Positions 25,609 to 34,784 are shown, numbered from the stretch's first letter. The stretch: DNA of 64,000 nucleotides from Comamonas thiooxydans (GCF_000964545.1 NZ_BBVD01000008.1:124001-188000); one strand, 5' to 3'. A program made the numbers and translations. Notes: a model not told the origin generated them from the sequence alone.

Positions 25609-26505
25609 ATGCAAATCGCTTTTATCGGTCTGGGCAATATGGGTGCCCCCATGGCCGTCAATCTGGCCAAGGCCGGCCACAGTGTCAAAGCCTTCGACCT
25701 GAGCCAGGAGGCCATCGCCAAGGTCGTGGCCGCCGGGGCACAGGCGGCCTCCAGTGCCCAGGAAGCCGTGCAAGGCGCCGAAGCCGTCATCACCATGCTG
25801 CCCGCCAGCCAGCATGTAGAGAGCCTGTTCCTGGGCCGCGACGGCGCGGCCGGTCTGCTCGCGCACATCGCCAAGGGCACGCTGGTGATCGACAGCTCCA
25901 CCATCGCCGCGGCCACCAGCCAGAAGGTGGCCAAGGCGGCCCAGGCAGCGGGCATAGACTTTATCGACGCCCCGGTCTCGGGCGGCACCGGCGGTGCCAT
26001 TGCCGGCACGCTGACCTTCATGGTGGGCGGCAGCGACGCGCAGTTGGCACGCGCCCAGCCATTGCTCGAAAAAATGGGCGCCAATATCTTCCACGCGGGC
26101 GGTGTCGGCGCGGGCCAGACGGCCAAGATCTGCAACAACATGCTGCTGGGCATTCTGATGGTGGGCACCAGCGAAGCAATCGCCCTGGGCGTGGCCAACG
26201 GTCTGGACCCCAAGGTGTTGTCCGAAATCATGCGCCGCAGCTCGGGCGGCAACTGGGCCCTTGAAAAATACAACCCCTTCCCCGGCGTGCATGAGAACGC
26301 GCCGGCCAGCAAGGGCTATGCAGGCGGCTTCGGCACGGACCTGATGCTCAAGGATCTGGGCCTGGCGCAGGACAACGCCACGGCCAACCGCGCCAGCACG
26401 CCGCTGGGCGGCATGGCGCGTTCCATCTATGCGGCGCACAGCCTGTCCGGCCATGGCGGCGAAGACTTTTCCAGCATCATCAAGATGCTGCAGAAAAAGG
26501 CCTGA
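25609..26505 (+). CDS. mmsB: MmsB, 3-hydroxyisobutyrate dehydrogenase
   Basis: 298 residues, normal length, with AAGGAG before the ATG. The N-terminal Rossmann motif is 'FIGLGNMGAPMAVNLAKAGH' (part), then the substrate-binding 'DAPVSGGTGGA' and the catalytic-lysine helix 'GQTAKICNNMLLG'. It oxidises 3-hydroxyisobutyrate to methylmalonate semialdehyde with NAD, giving the substrate of MmsA at the head of the same operon. Confidence 0.95.
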   Translation: MQIAFIGLGNMGAPMAVNLAKAGHSVKAFDLSQEAIAKVVAAGAQAASSAQEAVQGAEAVITMLPASQHVESLFLGRDGAAGLLAHIAKGTLVIDSSTIAAATSQKVAKAAQAAGIDFIDAPVSGGTGGAIAGTLTFMVGGSDAQLARAQPLLEKMGANIFHAGGVGAGQTAKICNNMLLGILMVGTSEAIALGVANGLDPKVLSEIMRRSSGGNWALEKYNPFPGVHENAPASKGYAGGFGTDLMLKDLGLAQDNATANRASTPLGGMARSIYAAHSLSGHGGEDFSSIIKMLQKKA

Positions 26506-26509
26506 GACC

Positions 26510-26842
26510 ATGGCCCTGCCCCACGCCCAACCCGGGGTTCCCGTCGAAGTGCAGCCCCACGGCACTTCGCTGGGAAACCAGAAGACCGCTGCACTCTTCA
26601 AGTCCGACACCCTGGAAGTAATCCGTCTGGTGTTGATGGCAGGCAAACGCCTGCCTGCGCATCAGGTGCCGGGCGAACTGACGATTCAATGTCTGGAGGG
26701 GCAGCTCGCCGTCATCCAGGGCGCAAGCCGCCAGACATTGAACGCGGGGCAGCTGCTGTTTCTGCCCGCCCAAACCATGCATGAGGTCGAGGCCGAACAC
26801 GACTCCTCGGCCCTGATCACCATCGTGCTGCACAAGCACTAA
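26510..26842 (+). CDS. small cupin protein
   Basis: 110 residues, a single cupin fold: 'LEVIRLVLMAGKRLPAHQVPG', 'IQCLEGQLAV' and 'LPAQTMHEVEAEHDSSALITIV' (start). It begins four bases after mmsB, so it is almost surely cotranscribed. A clear paralogue lies at 35830-36165 with the same motif order. The metal-binding His set is reduced (only one or two His are in the usual places), so an enzymatic role is not certain. Confidence 0.8.
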   Translation: MALPHAQPGVPVEVQPHGTSLGNQKTAALFKSDTLEVIRLVLMAGKRLPAHQVPGELTIQCLEGQLAVIQGASRQTLNAGQLLFLPAQTMHEVEAEHDSSALITIVLHKH

Positions 26843-26924
26843 CCACCAGACCCGGTCACCGGCCAGCTGACCCCGCTCTGCTGCAGCGGGTATCACGGCA
26901 GGCCTCCGGGCTTGAAGCCTGTCA

Positions 26925-26966
26925 AGCTGTCAGCTCTGACTCCGCAAGTGCTGACAGCTATTCTTT
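26925..26966 (+). terminator. weak terminator-like hairpin after the valine operon
   Basis: A 10-bp perfect stem AGCTGTCAGC / GCTGACAGCT with a 15-base loop, followed by ATTCTTTCC. The T-run is broken, so termination is only possible. Confidence 0.4.
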
Positions 26967-27114
26967 CCGAAGCGGACTGCTCCTGCTGAAGACTCCTTGT
27001 CTGCCCACGCAAATCGACTCCTGCTGACGCTTTTCTCAGTGGTGCAAATCTCTGCCCTGTGTTTAAGATGGCCCCAGAGGAAGTGATCGCTGCGTTGCTC
27101 TCAAGGAGTTCTCC

Positions 27115-28203
27115 ATGATGAAGCTGACTGGACAGAACATTCTCATCCTCGGCGCCGGCAAGATCGGCTCAACGATCGCCGACATGGCTGCCGAGCTGCA
27201 TGAAGCCACCGTCACGCTGGCCGATATGCAACCCCCGCCCGGCAACGACCCGCAGATCCGCCCGCTGCAGCTGGACATCGACGACGATGCGGCGCTGACC
27301 CACGCGCTGCAGCAGCACTCGCTGGTCATCAATGCACTACCCTTCTTCTGTGCCGAGCGCGTGGCCCGGGCAGCGGCGCAGCAGGGCGTGCATTACTTCG
27401 ATCTGACCGAGGATGTGGCGGCCATGCGCGCCATACAGGACATGGCGGCGCAGACGCGCTCGGTGCTGATGCCGCAGTGCGGACTGGCACCGGGCCTGAT
27501 CGGCATGCTGGGCGGCCATCTGGCCCAGCAGTTCGACGAGCTGTTCGATCTGCAGCTGCGCGTGGGCGCGCTCACGCGCCATGCGACGAATGCGCTGCGC
27601 TACCACTTCACCTGGAGCGTGGACGGCGTCATCAACGAGTACTGCAAGCCCTGCAACACCATCGTCAATGGACAGCCCATGCTGGTGCCGCCGCTGGAGG
27701 GGGTCGAGCCGCTGATCCTGGACGGCGAGAACTTCGAGGCTTTCAACACCTCAGGCGGTCTGGGCACGCTGTGCGAGACGCTGCAGGGCCGGGTGCGCAA
27801 CCTCAACTACAAGACCATACGCCACCCCGGCCACCGCGATGCCATGCATTTGCTGCTACACGGCCTGCGCCTGATCGAGCGACGCGATCTGCTGCGCCAG
27901 GTGCTCGAAGGCGCGGTGCCCCACAGCCGTGAAGACATGGTGGTGGTTGCCGCCATGGCCAGCGGCAAGCGCGCGGGCCGGCTGGAGCAGCTGACGCGCG
28001 GCGCCCGCATCTTCGGTGCGGCGCTGCGCGGCAGACAGCGCACGGCCATAGAGCTCACGACCTCGGCCGGCATGCTGGCCGCCGTGGAGCTGTTCGCCAC
28101 GGGCCAACTGCCGCAGCAGGGCTTTGTGCGCCAGGAGCAATGCACGCTGGCCGCACTCTCGGGCACCCGCGTGGCCCCCTACTTCAACGGCCTGCTCGGC
28201 TGA
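27115..28203 (+). CDS. saccharopine-dehydrogenase-family protein, probable L-lysine 6-dehydrogenase
   Basis: 362 residues. A Rossmann fold opens the protein ('NILILGAGKIGSTIADMA'), followed by 'VINALPFF', 'VHYFDLTEDV', 'LMPQCGLAPG' and 'TFTWSVDGVINEY'-type sequence ('HFTWSVDGVINEYC'). This is the saccharopine dehydrogenase superfamily. The gene directly after it encodes an aminoadipate-semialdehyde dehydrogenase, and this pair is known for lysine breakdown through lysine 6-dehydrogenase, which deaminates the epsilon amino group with NAD. The function rests on family plus context. The ATG follows AAGGAG. Confidence 0.8.
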   Translation: MMKLTGQNILILGAGKIGSTIADMAAELHEATVTLADMQPPPGNDPQIRPLQLDIDDDAALTHALQQHSLVINALPFFCAERVARAAAQQGVHYFDLTEDVAAMRAIQDMAAQTRSVLMPQCGLAPGLIGMLGGHLAQQFDELFDLQLRVGALTRHATNALRYHFTWSVDGVINEYCKPCNTIVNGQPMLVPPLEGVEPLILDGENFEAFNTSGGLGTLCETLQGRVRNLNYKTIRHPGHRDAMHLLLHGLRLIERRDLLRQVLEGAVPHSREDMVVVAAMASGKRAGRLEQLTRGARIFGAALRGRQRTAIELTTSAGMLAAVELFATGQLPQQGFVRQEQCTLAALSGTRVAPYFNGLLG

Positions 28204-28237
28204 GGCCTGTATCTCACACCCATCAGGAGGGAATGCC

Positions 28238-29758
28238 ATGACCGCCATCTCCGCAACCGACTTCCAGACCGTGCTGAGCCGCTGCGGCATAGAACTGCAG
28301 GCCCTTGAGGGTAAGGACATCAGCGTGCACTCGCCCATCGACGGCACGGAACTGGCCAGTCTGGCCGCCCTGCCCGGTGCCCAGGTGCCTCAGGTCATAG
28401 ACCATGCGGTGCAGGCTTTCAAGCAGTGGCGCCTGGTGCCCGCCCCGGTGCGTGGCGAGCTGGTGCGGCTCTGGGGCGAGGAGCTGCGCCGCGCCAAGGC
28501 CGATATAGGCCATGTGATTTGCTGCGAGGTCGGCAAGATAGCTCAGGAGGGCCTGGGCGAGGTGCAGGAAGGCGTGGACATCTGCGAATTCGCACTGGGC
28601 CTGTCGCGCCAGCTGCATGGCAAGACCATTGTTTCCGAGCGTCCCGGCCACCGCATCATGGAGCAATACCACCCGCTGGGGCCGGTGGCCGTCATCACGG
28701 CCTTCAACTTTCCGAGTGCCGTGTTTGCCTGGAACGCGGCGATTGCCCTGGTCTGCGGCAACCCGGTGATCTTCAAGCCCTCCGACAAGGCACCGCTATC
28801 GGGCCTCGCCACCTTCAAGGCACTGGAGCGCGCCATTGCCCGGTTTGGCGACCGGGCTCCAGCAGGTCTGGCGCAGATCGTGCTGGGCGGCGCGGCTGCC
28901 GCCGAGGCCCTGGTGGACAGCCCCCGGATTGCGCTGGTATCGGCCACGGGATCGAGCCGCATGGGCCGCGCCGTGGGTCCCAAGGTGGCGGCGCGCTTTG
29001 GCAAGCGCATTCTGGAGCTGGGCGGCAACAATGCCATGGTGGTCACGCCGGCAGCCGATCTGGATCTGGCCGTGCGCGCCATTGTCTTCAGCGCCGTGGG
29101 CACGGCCGGCCAGCGCTGCACCTCGCTGCGACGCCTGATCGTGCACCGCGATGTCAAACAGCCGCTGCTGGACAGGCTGCTGCCGGCCTATCGCAGCCTG
29201 CGCATCGGCAACCCGCTGCAGCCGGACACCCTGGTCGGCCCCTTGATCAACGAGGCATCGTTCGAGGCGCTGCAGCACTCGCTGAGTCAGGCACTGAAAG
29301 ACGGCGGCCATTTGCTGACGGGCGGCCAGCGCCAGCTGGAGCAGCAGTTTCCGCAGGGCTTCTATGTGGCACCGGCGATCGTGGACATGCCGGCCCAGAC
29401 CAGCATCGTTCGGCACGAGACCTTTGCCCCCCTGCTCTATGTGCTGAGCTACGACGGGCTGGAGCAGGCCATTGCGCTCAACAACGATGTGCCTCAAGGC
29501 CTGTCCTCCTGCATTTTCTCCAACGATTTGCGCGAGGTGGAAGTCTTTCTGAGCGCGGCCGGTTCGGACTGCGGCATGGCCAATGTCAACATCGGGCCCA
29601 GCGGTGCCGAGATCGGCGGCGCCTTTGGCGGTGAAAAAGAGACTGGCGGCGACCGTGAGAGCGGCTCGGACGCCTGGAAGCAATACATGCGCCGCACGAC
29701 CAACACCATCAACTACTCGCGCGAGCTACCGCTGGCGCAAGGCATTCAATTCGGGTGA
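28238..29758 (+). CDS. amaB: L-aminoadipate-semialdehyde (piperideine-6-carboxylate) dehydrogenase
   Basis: 506 residues, ALDH7 type, starting at the ATG at 28238 with AGGAGG before it. Motifs: 'GPVAVITAFNFPSAVFAWN', 'ATGSSRMGRAVGPKVA', the catalytic Glu loop 'LELGGNNAM', and the catalytic Cys 294 in 'AGQRCTSLRR'. The C terminus 'GSDAWKQYMRRTTNTINYS' is the usual end. It oxidises 2-aminoadipate 6-semialdehyde to 2-aminoadipate in lysine catabolism. It follows the putative lysine dehydrogenase by 34 bases. A decayed copy of its 3' end is found near 35.0-35.1 kb. Confidence 0.9.
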   Translation: MTAISATDFQTVLSRCGIELQALEGKDISVHSPIDGTELASLAALPGAQVPQVIDHAVQAFKQWRLVPAPVRGELVRLWGEELRRAKADIGHVICCEVGKIAQEGLGEVQEGVDICEFALGLSRQLHGKTIVSERPGHRIMEQYHPLGPVAVITAFNFPSAVFAWNAAIALVCGNPVIFKPSDKAPLSGLATFKALERAIARFGDRAPAGLAQIVLGGAAAAEALVDSPRIALVSATGSSRMGRAVGPKVAARFGKRILELGGNNAMVVTPAADLDLAVRAIVFSAVGTAGQRCTSLRRLIVHRDVKQPLLDRLLPAYRSLRIGNPLQPDTLVGPLINEASFEALQHSLSQALKDGGHLLTGGQRQLEQQFPQGFYVAPAIVDMPAQTSIVRHETFAPLLYVLSYDGLEQAIALNNDVPQGLSSCIFSNDLREVEVFLSAAGSDCGMANVNIGPSGAEIGGAFGGEKETGGDRESGSDAWKQYMRRTTNTINYSRELPLAQGIQFG

Positions 29759-29815
29759 GGCACAGGTACCGCAGCCCTTGACTGCCAGGGAGGCCATGCA
29801 ACGCGGATTCCGGGG

Positions 29816-30730
29816 TTAACGGACTCCATTCAAGAGTCCTGGCTGTGCGGCCTGCACCAGATTCTGCACGCTGGCCACAAAGGCTTCGAGCACGGCCGGC
29901 ATGCCCCGTGGCCGCCAGGCCAGCACGGCCGGAGTGGTCACCCGGCTGCCGCGCAGCGCCGCAAAGCGCACGCCGTTCATGCCCACGGTCTGCATGCAGG
30001 CCGGCACCAGGGCCACGCCCTGACCGGCAGAGACCAGTGCCATGACGGTCAGCCACTGGCGCGCGGCATGCCGTGTATGGGGATGGATGCCGGCTTGCTG
30101 CAGACAGGCGATGACGTTGTCGTAATTGGCCGGCGCCACCTCGCGCGCAAACATCACAAAAGTGTCCTGGGCCAGTTCGCGCAGGTCGATTTCGGCACGC
30201 CGGGCCAGCGCATGGTCGCTGGGCAGGCAGCAGACAAAAGCCTCCTCGCCTATGGACAGCGTGCGTATATCGTCCTGGGGCGTGCCGATGTTGAGAAAGC
30301 CGCAGTCGATCTGCCCCCTGGCAATGGCCTGCAGCTGATCGCGCGTGGACATCTCGTGCAGGCATAGCTCGACCAGCGGGCGCTCGGCGCGAAAGGCCCG
30401 GCAGAACCCCGGCACCTGGCGGTAGACCATGGACCCCGTGATGCCTATGTCCAGCCGCCCCTGCAGCCCTTGGGCCACGCCACGCACCACCTCGGCCGCA
30501 TGCTGGAGCTGAGCCAGCACCTTGCGCGCCTCATGCAAAAAGGCCTCGCCTGCAGGCGTGAGCTTCACGTTCTTGGCGTCGCGCTCCATGAGTACCGTGC
30601 CCAGTTCCTGCTCCAGCGCCTTGAGCGCCATGCTCAGCGGCGGCTGGGTGATGCACAGGCGCTGGGCGGCCCGACCGAAGTGCAGCTCCTCGGCCAGAAC
30701 CACAAAATAGCGCAACAGATGAGTCTTCAT
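29816..30730 (-). CDS. LysR-family transcriptional regulator
   Basis: 304 residues from the ATG at 30730; the open frame extends 12 codons further but the LysR start 'MKTHLLRYFVVLAEELHF' is clear. The helix-turn-helix 'AAQRLCITQPPLSMALKALE' is followed by a full effector domain. It is the last gene in a minus-strand series that starts with the Bug gene at 34784, so it may control that operon. It is separated from the acyl-CoA dehydrogenase gene by the second intergenic repeat copy. Confidence 0.9.
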   Translation of the reverse strand: MKTHLLRYFVVLAEELHFGRAAQRLCITQPPLSMALKALEQELGTVLMERDAKNVKLTPAGEAFLHEARKVLAQLQHAAEVVRGVAQGLQGRLDIGITGSMVYRQVPGFCRAFRAERPLVELCLHEMSTRDQLQAIARGQIDCGFLNIGTPQDDIRTLSIGEEAFVCCLPSDHALARRAEIDLRELAQDTFVMFAREVAPANYDNVIACLQQAGIHPHTRHAARQWLTVMALVSAGQGVALVPACMQTVGMNGVRFAALRGSRVTTPAVLAWRPRGMPAVLEAFVASVQNLVQAAQPGLLNGVR

Positions 30731-30776
30731 AACCTGATCTTGCCATGCAGGCACGGCGGCAGGCATCGTTCCTTTC

Positions 30777-30861
30777 GCCAGGGACGCCGAGCAAGAGCCG
30801 CCTCGCGGCGAGGGCGTCGTCCCCCTTCCAGGGGGAAGCCGCGCAGCGGCTCAGGGGGTCA
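30777..30861 (-). repeat. intergenic repeat, copy 2 (comamonad-type GC-rich element)
   Basis: Read on the minus strand it starts CCCCCTGAGCCGCTGCGCGG, then the hairpin TTCCCCCTGGAAGGGGGA, then a stretch containing a second hairpin (CTCGCCGCGAGGCGG). The first part matches the element at 16884-16968. It begins directly after the stop codon of the acyl-CoA dehydrogenase gene, as copy 1 does after the gentisate dioxygenase gene. Confidence 0.6.
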
Positions 30862-32025
30862 TCAATATGACTTCGGCAAGCCCAGCACCTTCTCGGCGAT
30901 AAAGCACATGATGAGCTGCGGGCTCACGGGTGCTAGGCGCGGAATCCAGGACTCGCGCATATAGCGCTCCACATGGAACTCCTTGGCATAGCCCATGCCG
31001 CCATGCGTGAAGATGGCGGTCTCGCAGGCCTTGGCGCAGGCTTCGGCGGCCAGGTACTTGGCTGCATTGGCCTCGGCGCCGCAGGGCAGGCCCTTGTCAT
31101 AGAGGAAAGCGGCCTTCTGCACCATCAGGTGTGCGGCCTCCAGCCCCATCCAGGCCTGGGCCAGCGGGTGCTGTACGCCCTGGTTCTGGCCTATGGGCCG
31201 ATCGAAGACCACGCGTTCGTTCGCGTACTGAGTGGCGCGCGCCAGGGCTGCGCGGCCCAGGCCCACGGCTTCGGCCGCGATCAGGATGCGCTCGGGGTTG
31301 AGTCCGTGCAAGATGTACGAAAAGCCCTTGCCCTCCTCGCCAATGCGGTCCTGCACCGGGATGCGCAGCCCGTCGATGAAGAGCTGGTTGGTGTCCACGC
31401 ATTTGCGGCCCATCTTCTCGATCTCGGTCACGGCGATGCGGCTGCGGTCCAGGTCGGTATAGAACAGCGACAGGCCCTCGGTGCCCTTGCACTCCTCCAC
31501 AGGCCTGGTGCGAGCCAGCAGCAATATCTTGTTGGCCACCTGGGCCGTGGAGATGAAGACCTTCTGCCCATGCACCACATAGACATCGCCTTCGCGCACG
31601 GCACGGGTCTGCAGCTTGAGGGTGTTGAGCCCGGCATTGGGTTCGGTCACGCCGAAGCAGGCCTTGTCCCGGCCAGCGATCAGCGGCGGCAGCCAGCGCT
31701 GTCTTTGCTCGTCCGTGCCGAAGACCACGGCCGGGTGCAAGCCGAAGATATTCATGTGCACGGCCGAGGCCCCCGACAGGCCCGCACCCGTGGCCGAGAT
31801 GGTGTGCATCATCAGCGCGGCCTCGGTGATGCCAAGACCCGCGCCACCGAACTCCTCGGGCATGGCGATGCCCAGCCAGCCGGCTTCGGCCAGGGCCTGG
31901 TGGAAGTCGTGCGGAAAGCCGCCGTCCCTGTCCTTCTTCAGCCAGTAGTCGTCGTCGAAAGGCGCGCAGGCCCGCTGCACGGCTTCCCGGATCTGTTCCT
32001 GCTCGGCGCTCCATAAAAAATCCAT
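30862..32025 (-). CDS. acyl-CoA dehydrogenase
   Basis: 387 residues, full length. Family motifs: 'FGVTEPNAGLNTLKLQTRA' (middle domain), 'DRIGEEGKGFSYILHGLNPER', and the C-terminal 'FTHGGMGYAKEFHVERYMRESWIPRLAPVSPQ' (part). The FAD enzyme acts on an unknown acyl-CoA. With the CoA-transferase two genes upstream it suggests that an acid is first activated to its CoA ester and then oxidised. Confidence 0.9.
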   Translation of the reverse strand: MDFLWSAEQEQIREAVQRACAPFDDDYWLKKDRDGGFPHDFHQALAEAGWLGIAMPEEFGGAGLGITEAALMMHTISATGAGLSGASAVHMNIFGLHPAVVFGTDEQRQRWLPPLIAGRDKACFGVTEPNAGLNTLKLQTRAVREGDVYVVHGQKVFISTAQVANKILLLARTRPVEECKGTEGLSLFYTDLDRSRIAVTEIEKMGRKCVDTNQLFIDGLRIPVQDRIGEEGKGFSYILHGLNPERILIAAEAVGLGRAALARATQYANERVVFDRPIGQNQGVQHPLAQAWMGLEAAHLMVQKAAFLYDKGLPCGAEANAAKYLAAEACAKACETAIFTHGGMGYAKEFHVERYMRESWIPRLAPVSPQLIMCFIAEKVLGLPKSY

Positions 32026-32108
32026 GGCGGCTTCTCTCTATCGGTTGAATCTCAATGAAATCCACCTCAAACGCCTGTCTCACAAGCGCTATCAGCTATT
32101 GTTTTTTA

Positions 32109-32501
32109 TCAATCAGGCCGGCGCACGCGCGCCGGGTTCTCGCCATAGGGCGGGCTGTAGATGACCAGCAGACGCACGGGTGTGTCGCTGGTGACGCGAA
32201 ACACATGCATGCAGTCTTCGGGGAAAAAGCAGGTGTCGCCCGCCTGCATGGCAAAGCGCTCGGTCTGGCCCTGGCTTTGCACCTCCACCTCGGCCGTGCC
32301 GTCCAGCAGATAGCAGGCCTGCTCCATGCCGGGGTGGGCATGTGGTAGCGCACCACCGCCTTTTTCCAGCGTTCCGAGCACCACCTCCATGTGCTGGGCG
32401 CCTACATTGGCCTGGCTGACCAGGCGGCGGTTCACCGTGCCGTGGTGGTTGGCGGGGCTGTAGCCCTGTACGTCCTGCTCGCGGATCAGATAGCGGGGCA
32501 T
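32109..32501 (-). CDS. cupin-domain protein
   Basis: 130 residues from the ATG at 32501. One cupin fold with a near-canonical metal site: 'ALPHAHPGMEQACYLLDGTAEVEV', 'GDTCFFPEDCMHVFRVTSDT' (parts). It overlaps the end of the CoA-transferase gene by 16 bases, so they are coupled. It is likely an accessory enzyme or sensor of the same catabolic operon; the substrate is not known. It is not close in sequence to the two small cupins at 26.5 and 35.8 kb. Confidence 0.85.
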   Translation of the reverse strand: MPRYLIREQDVQGYSPANHHGTVNRRLVSQANVGAQHMEVVLGTLEKGGGALPHAHPGMEQACYLLDGTAEVEVQSQGQTERFAMQAGDTCFFPEDCMHVFRVTSDTPVRLLVIYSPPYGENPARVRRPD

Positions 32502-33796
32502 GTCTCTGCCTCTCTTTGATCGTTGGATGATGAAGCCTGCATGCAGGCACCGCTGGCCTGCAGTGCGGCGATCTGCGCCTCGCCAAGACCCGCCTCGCGC
32601 AGCACCTGCAGCGTGTGCTGGCCCAGCTGCGGCGCAGCGCTGACCTCGCGGCCCGGAGGCGTTGCACTCCACTGCGTGGGATTGGCCGTGGTGCGCAGCC
32701 GCCCCTCGCTGGGATGCTCGATCTCGCGCACAAAACCCGTAGCCGCATGGTGGGGGTCGGCCAGCAAGTCCTCGGGCGAAGCCATGGGCATATTCGGCAC
32801 ATCGGCCGCATCGAGCAGCGCGCGCCACTCGGCCGTGCTGCGCTCGCGCATCAGGCTCGCCACCTCGGCATAGACGGCATCGATATTCGCTGCGCGCTGG
32901 CCGTGGGTGGCAAACATGGGCTCATGCATGCGCTCGCCCTGCCCTATGGCCTGGAAAAAGCTGTGCCAGTGCTTGTCGTTGTAGATCAGCACGCAGAGAT
33001 GGCCGTCGCTGGTGCGGTAGGGCTTGCGATGGCGCGTCAGCAGCCGCGCATAGCCGGCATCGCCCAGCGGTGGCTCGAAGCTCAGCCCGGCCATGTGATC
33101 GCCCAGGATGAACTGCGTCATGGCCTCGAACATGGGCACGACCACCGCCTGGCCCTGGCCGCTCTTCTCGCGCGCATACAGTGCGGCGGTAACCGCATAG
33201 ACCGCATGCAGGCCCGTGACCCGGTCTCCCAGCGTCATGGGCGCATAGGACGGCTCGCCCCCGCCGTACTGCTGGGCCAGCCAGGGCACGCCGGTCGCCC
33301 CCTGTATCAGGTCGTCGTAAGCCGGCTTGGTCGCATAGGGGCCGGCCTGATCGAAGCCGCAGCAGCTCACATGGATCAGGCGCGGATGGCTCTGCTCCAG
33401 CGTCTGCCAGTCCAGTCCCAGCCGGGCCATGGCCTGGGGGCGTACATTGCTGATGAAGACATCGGCATCGACCAGAAGCTGCAGCAGCGCCTGACGCGCG
33501 GCGGCCTGCTTGAGATCGAGCACCACGGAGCGCTTGCCCTGGTTGGCCTGCAGAAAAATGGGGCCCATGCCGGGGTTGCGCATGGGGCCTACATGGCGCA
33601 TGTTGTCGCCATCGGGCGATTCCACCTTGATCACATCGGCACCCAGGGCGGCCAGAATCTGCGTGGCAAACGGCCCCATGATCACCGAGGTCATGTCCAC
33701 TATCCTGACACCGGCCAATGGACCAGCCGAAGTACCCGCTGATGGGCCCGCTGTGTGGCCCGCAGCCTGACGGCTATCGCTATACATGCTCGTCAT
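32486..33796 (-). CDS. CaiB/BaiF family (type III) CoA-transferase
   Basis: 436 residues. Type III CoA-transferase motifs: 'GPLAGVRIVDMTSVIMGPFATQ' (start), 'ALGADVIKVESPDGDNMR', 'KRSVVLDLK', and 'YDDLIQGATG' near the site of the catalytic Asp. These enzymes move CoA between carboxylic acids. It starts one base after the Bug gene stop and overlaps the cupin gene, so it belongs to that operon. Confidence 0.92.
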   Translation of the reverse strand: MTSMYSDSRQAAGHTAGPSAGTSAGPLAGVRIVDMTSVIMGPFATQILAALGADVIKVESPDGDNMRHVGPMRNPGMGPIFLQANQGKRSVVLDLKQAAARQALLQLLVDADVFISNVRPQAMARLGLDWQTLEQSHPRLIHVSCCGFDQAGPYATKPAYDDLIQGATGVPWLAQQYGGGEPSYAPMTLGDRVTGLHAVYAVTAALYAREKSGQGQAVVVPMFEAMTQFILGDHMAGLSFEPPLGDAGYARLLTRHRKPYRTSDGHLCVLIYNDKHWHSFFQAIGQGERMHEPMFATHGQRAANIDAVYAEVASLMRERSTAEWRALLDAADVPNMPMASPEDLLADPHHAATGFVREIEHPSEGRLRTTANPTQWSATPPGREVSAAPQLGQHTLQVLREAGLGEAQIAALQASGACMQASSSNDQREAETCPAI

Positions 33797-33797
33797 C

Positions 33798-34784
33798 TCA
33801 CTGCGCCTCGATGCCGGCCTGCTTGACCAGTTGCCCCCATTTGGCGAGCTGCTCCTTCACATAGAGCGCGAACTCGTCGGGCGTGGCCGTGGGCCAGACT
33901 TCGAAGCCGACCTGGGCCAGTTGCTCCTGCACGGCCTTGTCCTTGAGAATGAGCTGCAGCTCGCTGTTGATGCGCTCGGCAATGGCCTTGGGCATGCCGG
34001 CCGGGCCGAAGATGCCGTTCCACGAGGTGATGTCGAAGCCCGGCAGCGTCTTGCCGATGGCGGGCACATTGGGCAGCAGCTGCGACCCCTTGGCCGCCGT
34101 CACGCCCAGCGTGCGCACGCGCTCGGTCTTGAGCGTGCCCCAGGCCGAACCCAGGTCGGCCACATACATCTGGATCTGGTTGCCCATCACATCGGTCAAT
34201 GCCTGCGGGCTGGACTTGTAGGGCACGCCGGTGATCTGCGTACCCGTGATGTATTTGAAGGTTTCCGAAGCCACCAGCGAGGTGCTGTTGGGCGTGCCGT
34301 AGGAGAGCTTGTCCGGATGCGACCTGGCATAGGCAATCAGCTCGGCCACGGTCTTGGCCGGCACCGAGGGATGGACCACCAGCGCGAACGGCAGCTCGCC
34401 CACGCGGGCCACGGGCGTGAAGTCCTTGACGGGGTCGTACTTGAGCCCCTTGACCAGCCAGGGATTGGCCGAATGCGAGGTGTTGGTGGTCATGAACAGC
34501 GTATAGCCGTCCGGCTTGGCCTTGACCACATGCGCGGCTGCAATCTGGGCATTGGCCCCGGCCCGGTTGTCCACCACCACGGGCTGCTTGAGTCGCTCGC
34601 CCAGCTTGTTGGCCACCACGCGCGCCACCGCATCGGTGCCGCTGCCAGCAGCAAACGGCACCACCAGCGTGATGGGGGCTGCGGGATAGCTCTCCTGAGC
34701 CAGCACCGTCCCGCCAAAGCCCATGCTCATGGTGGCTGCCAGGCCTGCGCTCGCACAGGCGCGCAGTAAGAATCGCTTGTTCAT
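33798..34784 (-). CDS. Bug-family (TctC-like) periplasmic solute-binding protein
   Basis: 328 residues from the ATG at 34784, with GGAGACAAG before it. A signal peptide ends 'GGTVLAQ'. Mature part: 'SYPAAPITLVVPFAAGSGTDAVARVVANKLGE' (part), 'VVDNRAGANAQIAA' and 'VPAIGKTLPGFD'. It heads the operon with the CoA-transferase, cupin and acyl-CoA dehydrogenase, so it probably collects the acid that they process. No TctA or TctB gene is adjacent. Confidence 0.92.
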   Translation of the reverse strand: MNKRFLLRACASAGLAATMSMGFGGTVLAQESYPAAPITLVVPFAAGSGTDAVARVVANKLGERLKQPVVVDNRAGANAQIAAAHVVKAKPDGYTLFMTTNTSHSANPWLVKGLKYDPVKDFTPVARVGELPFALVVHPSVPAKTVAELIAYARSHPDKLSYGTPNSTSLVASETFKYITGTQITGVPYKSSPQALTDVMGNQIQMYVADLGSAWGTLKTERVRTLGVTAAKGSQLLPNVPAIGKTLPGFDITSWNGIFGPAGMPKAIAERINSELQLILKDKAVQEQLAQVGFEVWPTATPDEFALYVKEQLAKWGQLVKQAGIEAQ

